Assembly: GCA_002914805.1 (NCBI GenBank)
Contig: JXTB01000088.1
Span: 336,273 to 400,272 of the forward strand
Source of the DNA: Parasponia andersonii
Taxonomy: Eukaryota > Streptophyta > Magnoliopsida > Rosales > Cannabaceae
Reading direction: 5' to 3'
Length of the DNA stretch: 64,000 nt
A program made the position numbers and the translations under genes. Positions 25,122 through 36,720 of this stretch are shown here, in pieces. Positions within the stretch are counted from its first letter, which is position 1. The number at the start of each line of letters is the position of its first letter. Under the pieces are notes generated by a model. That model saw only the letters and a list, made by a program, of their open reading frames with translations, had not been told where the DNA came from and searched no databases.

Positions 25122-27973
25122 TGTAAAATCCTAAATTTTTTTTAAGGGTAATTAAGTAATTTTGCTTTGAGGGCAATTTGGTAATTTTATATTTTGAATA
25201 AATTAATAAAATCTGAAATGAATTTGGTTTTGAATCTAGACAAGATAAAGTCTAGGTGCATTTGGGGGCAAAAGTGTAAAAGAAATTTCAAACCGGGGAC
25301 CAAACTGTAATTAAGGTGGGACTAAAATGAAAGAATCTTTTTAAATTGTGGCCAAAGTGGAATTTCAGAAACTTGATTTTTCGGTCGTATCAGAATGCGC
25401 CACGTGTCCCACTGCTACAGTTTTTGAAAAATTGCATAAAAACCCCCCCATTTCTTCTTCTTCTCCACGGATACCCCCCAAACACCCACCGACGGAACTG
25501 TTCACCGTTCGCCGCCACCGTTCGCCGCCGTGCCAGACGCGCCCGTCCGCCGTGAGCAGAAGACGCCGACGAGCCAGCGCCGGGTGTCGCCGTCGTGAAC
25601 CGCCGCCTGTCGCCGGAGAAATCTCGGCCGGAAGATCGCGCCGCCGGATCGGTTTTTCGCTCGCCGTGCCGCCGTCCGACGTCCGATCACCGTGCAACCA
25701 CCACCGTTGGAATCGTCTCAACTCCAGCTTTGATTTCCGACCACTCTCAGCCTCCAACTCGGCTCCGGTGAGAAGTTGACTACTGTAGCTATTTATTTTA
25801 ATATTTAAATTTTGTGNAGACGCGCCCGTCCGCCGTGAGCAGAAGACGCCGACGAGCCAACGCCGGGTCTCGCCGTCGTGAACCGCCGCCTGTCGCCGGA
25901 GAAATCTCGGCCGGAAGATCGCGCCGCCGGATCGGTTTTTCGCTCGCCGTGCAACCACCACCGTTGGAATCGTCTCAACTCCAGCTTTGATTTCCGACCA
26001 CTCTCAGCCTCCAACTCGGCTCCGGTGAGAAGTTGACTACTGTAGCTATTTATTTTAATATTTAAATTTTGTGGTGTTTTCGTAATTATTTCGGATTTGA
26101 GTTATTTTTCTCAAAAATTTATACCACATGAAAGAGGAGTTTGAAACATGAATTTTCATGGTTTTTTAAGTGTTAAAACGATATCCGGAAGGCTGTTAAT
26201 TTTCGGGATGAAAATGTGGTATTTTCCTAAATATTTTCAAAAAGTGGTATTTTTGTAATTTTCGGATTTCGAGCCCATTTAGTGTTCGGGACCTCGAAAC
26301 TGAGTTCTGACTTCGAATTTGGACTCAGTGAGGTCGGGACATGAAGTTTGATATAAAATATCACTATTTTTAGAAGTGGCACGAAAATCGAGAAAATAGC
26401 CCGAAATTTGCATCGTTTTGCGTGCCACGGGCCGGTCCCGTACCGGGACCCGTTTTTGATGAAATTTATATCTAAACCAATGTTTTTGGGTGTTCTGAAT
26501 TCAGTGGTGACTTCCGTTTCACAATCCGAGACTCCGTTTGAAAAGTCAATTTTCAAGTGTACGTGACGGAACTCGAATATCTTGTCCGAACAACCTGGTG
26601 ACCAATTGAGGATATTTCGAACGTCGTTGGCCCATTGTAACTAATAAATTCGAGGTAGGGGATTCAATTTCCTTGTTTTATATTATTTTCATTGAAATTG
26701 GAATTTATTATGAAAAATGAAATTTTGTGATTTTATCAAAATAAATTATTTAAATAGTTATTTTGATGAACTATGAATTTGTGAGATATCGTAGACCGCT
26801 CTAGATGTTTTAAAATATGATTTTGTACAAGTTCTTATACTTGGGATTTGGTAAAACCACTCAGATTGTACTTTTGGATTTTGAAGTACAAAATGAGTTT
26901 TAGTTAAAAATCAGAGCGTGTCTAAGGTGTTAAATTACTGCATGGACTATTTTGAGATTATATATATTGCACATGTCATATGATCATGCATGAGAGTCGT
27001 CTTAGGCATCACGGTATTGTAGTAGGCGGACTAGTGCACCCGCCTTCGGTGAAAGCCCGTAAACCCGCGCGGGGTTTGTTTTCTGACTATCTCCATTTGG
27101 TTAGGCGTAGGCATTCGGTGCCCCTCTGGTTCGGTAGGATTCGACACATGGGTGTCCCTCCGGTTTTCAGAGATAGATGTCAGGCAGAGAGCACTCAATA
27201 CATGTAGTATAAGTTGCTCTAGTTGTGATGAGAGGATGAGGACTCATGTGATGTGTTGATTTATGTGATGTGCATTATACTTATTTAAATTGAGACTTTT
27301 ATATGTTTTAACCTGGATATCTGATTTGATTTCAGCATAATTTTCTATAAATGGTTTAAATACTTTATATTTATAGAAATGCTTTCCGGTATTATTAACC
27401 ATGCAGTTGTATTAAGAATTACTAAAAAGGATTTTCCAAAAAGGGTAATTGAGTTTTCTACTGGGCATTCATGTGCTCACCCCCCCTACTTCCTTCCTCT
27501 TTCAGGTGTCAAATTATTCTGTTACAGATATTCGTATGGCTTGGCAAGCATGTTTGGTGTATGCTTGCAGTTCCGATCATCTTCATTGGTTGGTTCATAC
27601 TCTGTATCGTTTTCTCTAAATTAAATTCATTTAGCCATACGTAATATAATCACTGAGTGGATATATGAGGATGATTTCAATATTTAATCGAGTACTCTGA
27701 TATAAAAATGATTTTATGAAAATTATTTTAATTATGGGCCTATAGTTTAAAATTGAATACTGTCATTAAATTTAATAATTTAAATAAAAGGTTTCAAAAA
27801 TTTACTATTGATCATTTCTCGAGTTGGTCCAATATTAAAATTTACTTACTCTTGAGGACTAAAATTTAAGTTTTAAGTACTCGACTTTTTCTGAAAATTT
27901 TGGGAATTTTTGTTTATCACTGTTTTCATTTAAATTTACTAAAAGTCATGGCCTTGGATTTTCGGTCGTGACA
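25122..27973 (+). repeat. Element D 3' LTR
   Basis: It starts TGTAAAATCC after the polypurine tract and first reaches an LTR terminus CGTGACA at 27973. It contains a GC-rich block (25490-25770) and a near-palindrome with GGTCCC/GGGACC arms at 26434-26450. Long frames on both strands at 25346-26014 are chance frames in the GC-rich block. A duplicated segment around the N at 25817 inflates its length. Confidence 0.85.
25535..26073 (+). repeat. Duplicated GC-rich LTR segment either side of a single N (25817)
   Basis: Bases 25535-25816 recur as 25818-26073, starting AGACGCGCCCGTCC and ending AATTTTGTG. The second copy is 26 bases shorter. As at 22273, the join sits exactly at the N, so the duplication is probably an assembly artefact. 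Confidence 0.82.
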
Positions 27974-28247
27974 ATCATGAGGTTTGGGAAGAAAGGGAAG
28001 CTTAGTCCTAGATATATAGGCCCATTTGAGATACTTGACAAAGTTGGAGATGTTGCCTATAGACTTGCATTACCACCCTTACTGTCAAACGTGCACAATG
28101 TTTTTCACGTCTCTATGTTAAGAAGATATGTTCCAAACCCTTCACATATTTTGAGTTACGAGCCATTGGAGTTGAGCCAAGATGTGAGTTATGAAGAAGA
28201 ACTAGTGGAGATTTTGGATAGAAAAGAGAAGGAGCTTAGAAGCAAGA
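27974..28247 (+). mobile_element. Fragment of chromovirus (Tekay-like) pol: integrase C-terminal end
   Basis: About 90 codons read like the end of a plant chromovirus integrase: GKLSPRYIGPFEIL, DVAYRLALPP, VHNVFHVSMLRRY and LVEILDRKEK are all family hallmarks. It abuts the LTR terminus of D at 27973 and stops at the single N (28248), after which another LTR end begins. In an intact element, coding sequence is not found directly after an LTR 3' end, so this is either an assembly chimera or a rearrangement. It shows that coding members of a related family exist in the genome. Confidence 0.85.
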
Positions 28248-28248
28248 N

Positions 28249-28341
28249 TCGACTTTTTCTGAATATTTTGGAAATTTATGTTTGTCACTGTTTTCATTTA
28301 AATTTACTAAAAGTCATGGCCTTGGATTTTCGGTCGTGACA
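28249..28341 (+). repeat. Second copy of the element D LTR 3' end
   Basis: This repeats about 27883-27973, ending GGTCGTGACA at 28341. CAATT follows, close to the left flank CACTT of element D, so this is probably the true right end of D. Confidence 0.75.
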
Positions 28342-28346
28342 CAATT

Positions 28347-31300
28347 GTATTGTAAGTCCATTTTCTAGTTTTGTTCCACATTTTATAAAAATTCATGTAT
28401 CATTAGAAATTCATGCTCGGCCAACCATAACGTACGTAAATTGCATGTCAAAAGAGCACTCACACATCACATTCTGATCGAAACCACCTTTCTACCATGA
28501 TATGAAACTTGTTTCTCAACTGGAATGCTATGAGTCCCTTCGATAGAGCTAATGCCATTCTTAAAAAAAAATAAAATAAAACGAACAGATTTGTATCAAA
28601 TATTAAAGAAGTATAAAAATAATTAAAACTTGGTTACAGTACTTTAGAAATGGATATAATATCAAGGATCAAATCAAATTTTCGGAGGAGTTTATCAAAT
28701 GAAGGAGGAGTAATAATTTCTTTAGCAAAACAAATACCTTTTGATAGAAAATCCCACCTGGGTATGCATGTGGAAGGAAGCGTCTATGGTGGCGGTGCTT
28801 ATTGAATCCACGAACAAACACTAGTCAAGAACTCACCACGGAAGTTGTCACGGCACTCCAGGTTGAATGATTTCTTCTATCTCACAGTGAATGCTGTTAC
28901 TATAGAATTACTATTATTGTATCCACAACTCAAAATAATCATGTTTGGTGGACTGGGAAGAAAGAGCAGACAAAGATAGAGAGAAATTTCTCTAGGATAA
29001 TTTTCACGTTTTGTACGTATAAATCTTAGATGAGGGACTAATATTTTCTTAGCTTATGTTTAGTAGGAGGATGGAGACGGGTGGAGGGATAGGTAAAATT
29101 CCTATATGGTAAGAGGGATTGAAGAGGGAGAAGAGAATTAGAAGAATGAGCTCTCCCTCATTGACCACATTTTGAATCCTCTCATTAATGGGAGGATTTA
29201 GCATCTTCTTTACTTTTTCAAAGTAAAATAATAAATAAATCCTCTTAAAAATTATATAAATATAAACAATAATAAAGTGGATAATATGATAATTTTATAA
29301 ATATAAATTCTCTATCCATCTTACCAAATAACTTAAAGGATTGGCACTCCCATCTCTCTCTTTCCTAGGCTCTTCATCGTTTATATTTCCACTCCCTCTT
29401 ACCAAAGAGATTAATGTGCATATGTATTTACCTCATCTTAATATCCTTTGATCAAATAGAATAAATGCATGATTTATTATATCCTCGTATTATTCTCATT
29501 ATATCAAGATATATTCCTTTTTAGGTTTACTCCTAATAAACTAACTCTCCAACCATGTTAGGTTGCATTCCCACTTTGGGCGACCCAAGAAGAAAAAAGT
29601 CTAAAATCTCATAGTCGTACGTTATAGGCACGAAGTGTGCATCTCTCTCGTCATCATCCAACTAAGTCCTTCCATTCATAATTGGCAAATGAGTTATGCG
29701 ACATCTGAACCACCTGCAAAAGGAAGTGATACTTTAAAAGTGTCTCCTTATAGACCAACTTAGCTACATCAGATCCAACACTGTGATCCCTCGAATGTTA
29801 TATAAACTCAATAAGTGATACTCAAAATCTATTAATCTCCTAGTTATGTATTCATAATTACGTTTGCAAACCCAATTTTAATGAAATTCCCAGGAGCAAA
29901 AATAGACCTATTGATATAACTCAACATTGTCTTCCTTTTGGCTTGATGTCACTTAGTTTTAACACAATTGCTTACCCAATCATGCCTTTTTCAAGAATCA
30001 GCCGTGACCATAAGAATACATGGTAAATTAGCACACCATATCTCTATCTTATGATATAGTCCAAAGTCACATAAGTACAAAATTTTGGTTAGCAATATAA
30101 ATATTGCTAAAAAATAAGGCTCACACAGTGAGAAAAGTAAAGATCTATTCACTCACCCTCTTGTATCATTACTTAACATATGTAGTATAAAATACATGCT
30201 ACAGTGGTTAATATCTTTTCCAAAAAAGATATATATGTTATCCCAAAATAAAATATATCATATAGATCTTAATCTAGTTGATGCAAGTGCCTAACCTGAT
30301 TCCTTTATTTGCTCATTATCTCTTGGGGCCAAAATAGTCTCACATCTGGCTACATACAAGCTTTATAAACGGGGGGAATTCTTGTATTAGTTCTATTTTG
30401 ATTGTGAAAGTTTATATTAAGGACAATGCCTTGATCTTTGATTTGTTTGTGAATCTAGATAATATTATATGAATATGATATTTTATTATCTCAAAAGTGC
30501 TAGAATTTACTTGATAATCTATTAAGGCAAAATCCTAAATAGCATTTTACCAAGGAAAGAATTTAGACAATCTTTAGACTGTTTGAGTCTTTCAAGCTAA
30601 TCATGATATATTTTATCCCTAGTACACCTATTTTGAGCCTTGTAAAGTCTTTTTTTTCAACTATACACATTAGCCTAACCTAAAATAATATTATACAACC
30701 TTTATCCTTTGAGCATATTGATTATTTTTATTGAATTATTTTGAGCTATGTTATGTTATGTTACGAGAGAATAGATAGAGTGAGATTGAAAAACTAAAAA
30801 AAAAAAAATAACAAAAAAGAGAGTTACACACTTGTTCATGAAAGAAGAAATAAGTTTAGGGGTGTGCAACTCAACAAAAAAAAAAAAGAATAAGTGTTTG
30901 ACTATGTGTTGATAGAAGAAAAAGAAATTTTAATTTTCATAGTGTGTACTTGGTGTATGAAAGAATAGCTTCATATGAGTCCTAAAGTTGATATGCTTGA
31001 AGGTAATTTGAGCTCACTTTACCTAAATTATCATACCTTCACTTAAGCCAACATCACAAGCTTAATGAAGACGTCTTGATCCTTGATGTTGTGTTTATCT
31101 ACATTAGTAGAGATGGATTTGAAAAGCAAACTTATGGGACTTGACTGTTACCTTTGACATTTTTTACTTAATATATGTTTGCATAAATTTATCCGGATTT
31201 TACACAATGATAAGAAAAATGCATACATACACGGAAAATCTAATTTGAAATAGGATGTGCTCTTGAGTTATTCTTAATACCTAATCAATATTTGTACTTT

Positions 31301-31437
31301 TCTTTAAGCAATGTTATTATGTGAGTATTGAGGAACTAATTGGAAATTATCAGTGTCAGTATATTGCCTATGGTGTGTTTTTATGTATTTTTTTTTTCAT
31401 TTACTCGAGGACTAGCAAAATCTTAAGTTCAAGAGTG
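28347..31437. other. Intergenic, AT-rich, no gene recognised
   Basis: There are only short frames, A-runs and one candidate MITE (29050-29412). The part from about 30300 to 31437 seems to lead into an old LTR-type repeat, because its end (GAGGACTAGCAAAA, about 31405-31418) resembles the sequence before the 3' LTR of some plant LTR elements. Confidence 0.4.
29050..29412. mobile_element. Candidate MITE
   Basis: The left end (about TTATGTTTAGTAGGAGG) and the reversed right end (about CTCTTTGGTAAGAGGGAG) form an imperfect inverted repeat around AT-rich DNA. The TTTGGTAGGAGGG-like terminus also occurs, reversed, near 18266-18285. No target duplication is clear. Confidence 0.35.
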
Positions 31438-31667
31438 TGTTAACTCTATAAAACTGGAGTTATCTAGTACTAATTGCTTTAAATTTTGCTATGTTCTTGT
31501 TTATATTAAGTTCTTTAACATGTTTTTCTTGTTGTTTTGATGTTTTGTTTGCTTATGTTGATAGAAGAATAAAACAAAAGTGTTTTATGCAAAATAAGGT
31601 GAATTTATGCCTCCCAAATTAGTTTTTCAAACATTGGAATCGAAGTTGAATCCGATACGGTCATAAC

Positions 31668-31942
31668 TGTAGAATTTTAGGATTATTTATTCCTACTTTT
31701 CTGATTTCTTTTATTTATTTTTCTTCATTGTCTTATGGGTATTTTGGCTAGTTTATTTTCAGCAGCTAGTTTTGTTTTAGGGTTTGTGTTTTGTTTTTCT
31801 TTTCCTATTTTTAGGCTTGGAATCCCTATTTTTCAGGGATTGGTTCTGGCAGTTGCCTTTCCTTGAAGTTTTTATAAAACTTGATTATATTTTGTGTTGT
31901 GAATATAAATAAAATAAGATAGTTTTCTCTCTAATTTCTTCA
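31668..31942 (+). repeat. Copia element E 5' LTR (275 bp)
   Basis: It aligns with 36437-36720 across shared blocks such as TTTTCTTTTCCTATTTTTAG and CTCTAATTTCTTCA at the end. Confidence 0.88.
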
Positions 31943-32079
31943 TGGTATCAAAGCTGGAAATCTAAACCAAGTCCTTAAAAAATATAAAAACGGCCTCAGA
32001 TTCAGGTTCTGAGATAACCTCTAGAAGTCATGGTACAAACGCACCTTTGCCCAGCAGTTCTAAAGGTGTTGTCTTACCT

Positions 32080-35000
32080 ATTACTGATCTCAAACTCAAC
32101 GGCCAGAACTATCTTCAATAGTCATAGTCCGTGATGATGTTCATATGCGGAAAGGACAAATATGATTACCTCACGGGTGTTGCTGCAACACTATCAAGAG
32201 AGAATCTGAAATACAAGGTCTGGAAATCTGAAAACAGCATGGCTATATCATGGTTAATTAATTCCATAATAAACGATGTTAGAAAAGATTTCATGTACTA
32301 CGCAACAACTAAGGAAATTTGGGATGTTGCTAGAATCTCTTACTCTAACAAAGAAAATATGTCGGAACTCTTTGAAATAAAAGGATTGATTCATGATCTT
32401 TGACAAGGTGAGTTTACTACCACTCAATACTTCAATACCTTGGATAGGTATTGGAAACAACTTGATTTATTGGAAGATTTTAAGGTGGGATACCTAGAAT
32501 GTTATGCTAAATATAAAAAAATAGTTAAAAAAAGATAGAATATTCAAGTTCCTATTAGGGCTAAACAAAAATCTAGACAAGGTAAGAGGAAGAATAATGG
32601 TAATCAAGCCTTTGTCATCAATTCAAGAAGTTTTTTCAGAACTACGAAGAGAAGCAAGTAAAAAGAAAGTTTTGCTTGGACCACAAAATCCACCGATGCC
32701 TAACCCGAATGAGAGTTCTGCTCTTATGACTCAAAATATCAGCTTCTCAGCTGATAACCGTGCCCGAAAAGGAGGAAGGCCTTAGTATGAGCATTGCAAA
32801 AAATTAGATCACACCAAACAAATCTGTTAGAATCTTCATGGAAAGCCACTTGATTGGAAATAATGGGAAAACCATGGCTATATAGTTGGTGGACAAGAAT
32901 AATCAGTTGTAGAAATCAATCCATTCAATAAGGAACAATTGGAAATTCTTCTGAAAATGCTTAACCAGACCCTCAATCATTCCCAACCAATTGTATTTCA
33001 GCCAGCTCTAGTGGCAATCAATATAAGTGTTGATGCAATTGCACAACGAGGTAATTTTTTCACTTCTTTAAGAACTCTATCAGAGAAAAATAACTCCTGG
33101 ATAGTTAATTAAAGAGCATCAGACCATTTGCCGAGTAACTCATCTCTTTTCTATACTTTTACACCTTGCTCTAAAAATTTTATGGTAAAGATTGTTGATG
33201 GTTCCTTAACTAAAGTGGCTAGAACAGGCTCAGTAGTTTTATCCAAAGATCTGATTTTAAAATCAGTTCTCTTGATTCCAAGTTTGGATTGTAACTTATT
33301 GTCTGTAAGCAAACTTACAAGGGATTTGATATGTGTTACTAATTTCTTCACGACGCATTGTGAATTTCAGGACTTGGAATCGGGGAAGATGATTGGCAAT
33401 GCTAAAGAATGTATGGAACTTTATCTTCTAAAGGATTCACGAAATCTTGATAAATAAGCTCAAAATGTAAAGAGTGTGTCACTTCTTGTTTTTCTTTCTT
33501 TTAATAAGAAAGTACAATTTTACTTTGACACTACAGATTAGGTCATCCTAATTTCTTGTACTTGAAAAAGATGTTTCCATATTTATTTGATGATATTAAT
33601 CCTAAGTTCTTGCAATGTGAAATTTGTCAATTGTCCAAGTATACTAGATCCAATTACCCTATTCACACGTATAAACCATCTCAATCATTTTCTATTATTC
33701 ATAGTAACATTTAGAGATCTTTTAGAGTCAATAATATCTCAGGAAGTAGATGGTCTGTGTCATTCATTGATGATCATACTAGGGTAACTTGGGTTTACCT
33801 GATGAAAGAAAAGTCGGAAGTAAAAAACCATTTTTCAAAATTTTCATACTATGATACACACACAGTTTCAAACAAAAAATCAAAGTGTTTAGGTCAGACA
33901 ATACTAGAAAGTATTTTAACACAATACTCGGGAATTTTTTTGAGAACAATGATATAATCCAACAAAGTTCATGTTTTGATACTCCTCAACAAAATGGAAT
34001 TAAAGAAAGGAAAAATAGGCATTTACTTAAGGTTGCTAAATCCCTTATGTTTTCAATGAATGTGCCTAAGAACTTTTTGGAGGAAGTTATCTTAACTGTA
34101 ACCTATCTAATAAACCGAATGCCTTCACGAGTCCTTAAGTTCAAAACTCCTTGCCAAACATTATTCTTACGATATCGTAATACTAGAATCATAAACACTC
34201 TATCTCTAAAAATCTTTGGTTGTATTGTGTTTGTACATAATCACTCTTAACATCGGAGTAAATTAAATCCTAAGACTATTAAATGCATATTTCTTAGTTA
34301 CTCTCCCAATCAAAAGGTTACAAATATGTTACTCAAACATCACTCGTAAATTTTATACCACAATGGATATAACCTTTTTTGAAACAGAATCATATTTTCT
34401 AAAAATTTACATTCAGGGGAAGAATCTAGAAGTTCAAGAATGCGAATTTTGGCAAGAAATAAAAATCTCAACACCTCAACCACCTAAGGCCAACATTATC
34501 CCCAATGAACATAATTTGCCTATCATACCTGAAAGTAATGAACCTGACACAATTGAAACCACTCCAAAAACTCCTCCACATGGCCAGCACCACACATAAC
34601 CTACAAATTTAGAGGTACATATGTACTCAAGAAAAAAGAAACCTCAAGTAGAGATAAAGCCTTATACATTGTTTAAATAGAACCAAGAATCCAACTCAGC
34701 TCCACAAAGCCCAGTTAATACAACTCTTAAGTCTTCTCCTTTGTATAGCACTGATAATGATTTTGATATTCCCATTGCTCTGAGGAAGGGTGTAAGGTCT
34801 TACACACAATACCCTATTGCCCAGTTTATCTCATATGATGGTTTTCCCTAAGATTTCGTACTTTTACTACAAATATGACTATTGCAGACACCTCTAAAGT
34901 TATTTATGAGGCTCTCAAAAGACCATAGTGGAAAGTAGCAATTGGAGAAGAAATTAATACATTGAAGAAATATGGAACTTGGGGAATCTCTGATCTTTCT

Positions 35001-36340
35001 CAAGGAAAATTGCTAGTAGGATGCAAGTAGATCTTTGATGTCAAATACAAGCCCGACAGAATTATTGATCGTTACAAGGCAAGGTTAGTAGCCCAAGATT
35101 TTACACAAACCTATGGCTTGGATTACTAGGAGACATTTGCCCCAGTAGCAAAACTAAATACTGTCAGGGTTCTACTCTCATTTTTAACAAATTGTGATTG
35201 GCTTCTTTATCAACTTGATGTGAAAAATACATTTCTCAATGGTGATTTGCATGATGAGATTTATAGGGAGATTCTCCCTGAATTCAAGATACCAAGCAAT
35301 TCTAACAAAGTATGTAGGCTGAGAAAATTACTTTATGGTCTCAAACAGTCTCCAAGAGCATGGTTCGAAAGGTTTACAAAGGTCGTGAAAGAACATGGTT
35401 ACACTCAGTGGTAAGCCGATCATACTTTATTCTCTAGATGTTCATAAGTAGGAAATATGGTTATTCTTATAGTGTATATGGACAACTTCATTTTAACGGG
35501 GGACTACTTCGAAGAAATAAGCAAAATAAAAAATATACTTGCAAAGGAATTTGAAGTAAAAGACCTAGGAAGCCTAAAATATTTTCTAGGGATAGAGGTG
35601 GCTCAATGTAAGAAAAGCATCTTAATTTCTCAGCACAAGTATATCCTGGATTTACTTAAGGAGATAGAAACATTAGGCTCCAAACCTGCTACTACTCCCA
35701 TAGAGTCCAACTACAAACTTGGATTAAGAAATGATTGTGCCCCTATTGATAAGAGCAGATACTAGCATCTGGTAGGTAAACTTATCTATCTAGCTCATAC
35801 ACGACCTGACATCGGATTCCCAGTAAATGTTATTAGTCAATTTATGAACGACTCTAATGAAGAACACCTTGAAGCAATTTATAGAATTCTTAGATACTTG
35901 AAGATGACCCTAGGGAATAGCTTGTTTTTCAAAAAAGGAAATAGTAGAAAAATTGAAATATATTCTGATGCTGACTGAGTAGAGTCCGTTACTGATAGGA
36001 GATCTACTATAGGATATTATACTTATGTTTGGGGGAACTTGGTAACTTGGAGGAGTAAGAAATAATTTATGATTGCTAAAAGTAGTGTAGAAGTTGAATA
36101 TCATACTCTAGCCTTGAGCATATTGAAGGAATGTGGCTAAAAATATTGCTAAAGGAACTTGGAATTACGATTACAAACTCTATGAAGGTATTGTGTGACA
36201 ATTTAGCAACTATCAGTATTGCGAAAAATCCTATGCATCATGATCGTACTAAGCATATTGAACTTGATCAGTATTTCATTAAGGAAAAAGTCGAAGAAAA
36301 GATACTTGAACCTGTTTACACCTCCACTAACTCTTAAGTT
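32080..36340 (+). pseudogene. Copia E gag-pol remnant
   Basis: Parts seen: gag (about 32080-32820), the region before integrase (about 33110-33460, with KDLILKSVLLIPSLDCNLLS), integrase (about 33500-34250, with FDTPQQNGIKERKN near 33980), reverse transcriptase (about 34880-35770, with KLLYGLKQSPRAW near 35326 and YMDNFILTG near 35476) and RNase H (about 35940-36340, ending with DRTKHIELDQYFIKEKV). Order and motifs are those of Ty1/Copia, close to the RE1-like plant group. It is a fossil with many breaks. Confidence 0.88.
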
Positions 36341-36436
36341 ACTGATGTTCTAACTAAGTCGTTGTTAAGAGATAAGTTCGAAGTTTTAATCTCCAAGCTA
36401 GGAATGATTGGCATCTATTCCTAGCTTGAGGGAGAG

Positions 36437-36720
36437 TATGGAATTTCATAATTGTTTATTCCTACTTTTTTTATTTCCTTTATTTATTTTTCCTCCTTGT
36501 TTTATAGGTGTTTTGGCTGGTTTGTTTTCAACAACCAGTTTTATGTTCCTTGTTTTAGTGTTTGCATTTTATTTTTCTTTTCCTATTTTTAGGCTTAGAA
36601 TCCCTGTTTTTCAAGGACTAATTTTGGAGGTTATTTTTCCTTGAAGTCTCTATAAAATCTTACTGTATTTTGTATTGTGAATGTAAATAAAATAAGAATG
36701 TTTTCACTCTAATTTCTTCA
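36437..36720 (+). repeat. Copia element E 3' LTR (284 bp)
   Basis: It follows the polypurine tract and aligns with the 5' LTR throughout. Confidence 0.88.

Larger units (their letters stand above)
19253..28341 (+). mobile_element. Element D: younger coding-poor Gypsy-type (LARD-like) element, same family group as C
   Basis: The 5' LTR (19253-21497) is followed by a canonical primer-binding site TGGTATCAGAGC (21502-21513), a noncoding interior, a polypurine tract (GGAGGGGAG, about 25111-25119) and a 3' LTR starting at 25122. The left flank CACTT (19248-19252) and the right flank CAATT (28342-28346) agree at four of five bases, a plausible decayed target duplication. Non-gap parts of the two LTRs match at about 97 percent by eye, so D is clearly younger than C. 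Its real length is uncertain because of a 595-bp gap and three single-N joins with duplicated flanks. No gag or pol is present in the main interior. Confidence 0.78.
31668..36720 (+). mobile_element. Ty1/Copia element E, degraded
   Basis: This 5.05 kb element has LTRs at 31668-31942 and 36437-36720, a primer-binding site TGGTATCAAAGC at 31943-31954 and a polypurine tract (GAGGGAGAG) just before 36437. Copia-type gag and pol parts lie between in the expected order. It is broken many times (by impression ten or more disruptions). The LTRs match at about 85 percent by eye, so it is older than element B. I did not find a clear target duplication. Confidence 0.88.

Noticed and set aside
25346-26014. 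Several overlapping frames of 62-198 codons rich in R, S and P
   Set aside because: They lie in the GC-rich LTR block of element D, occur on both strands, and include a duplicated segment across an N. No protein family is recognisable.
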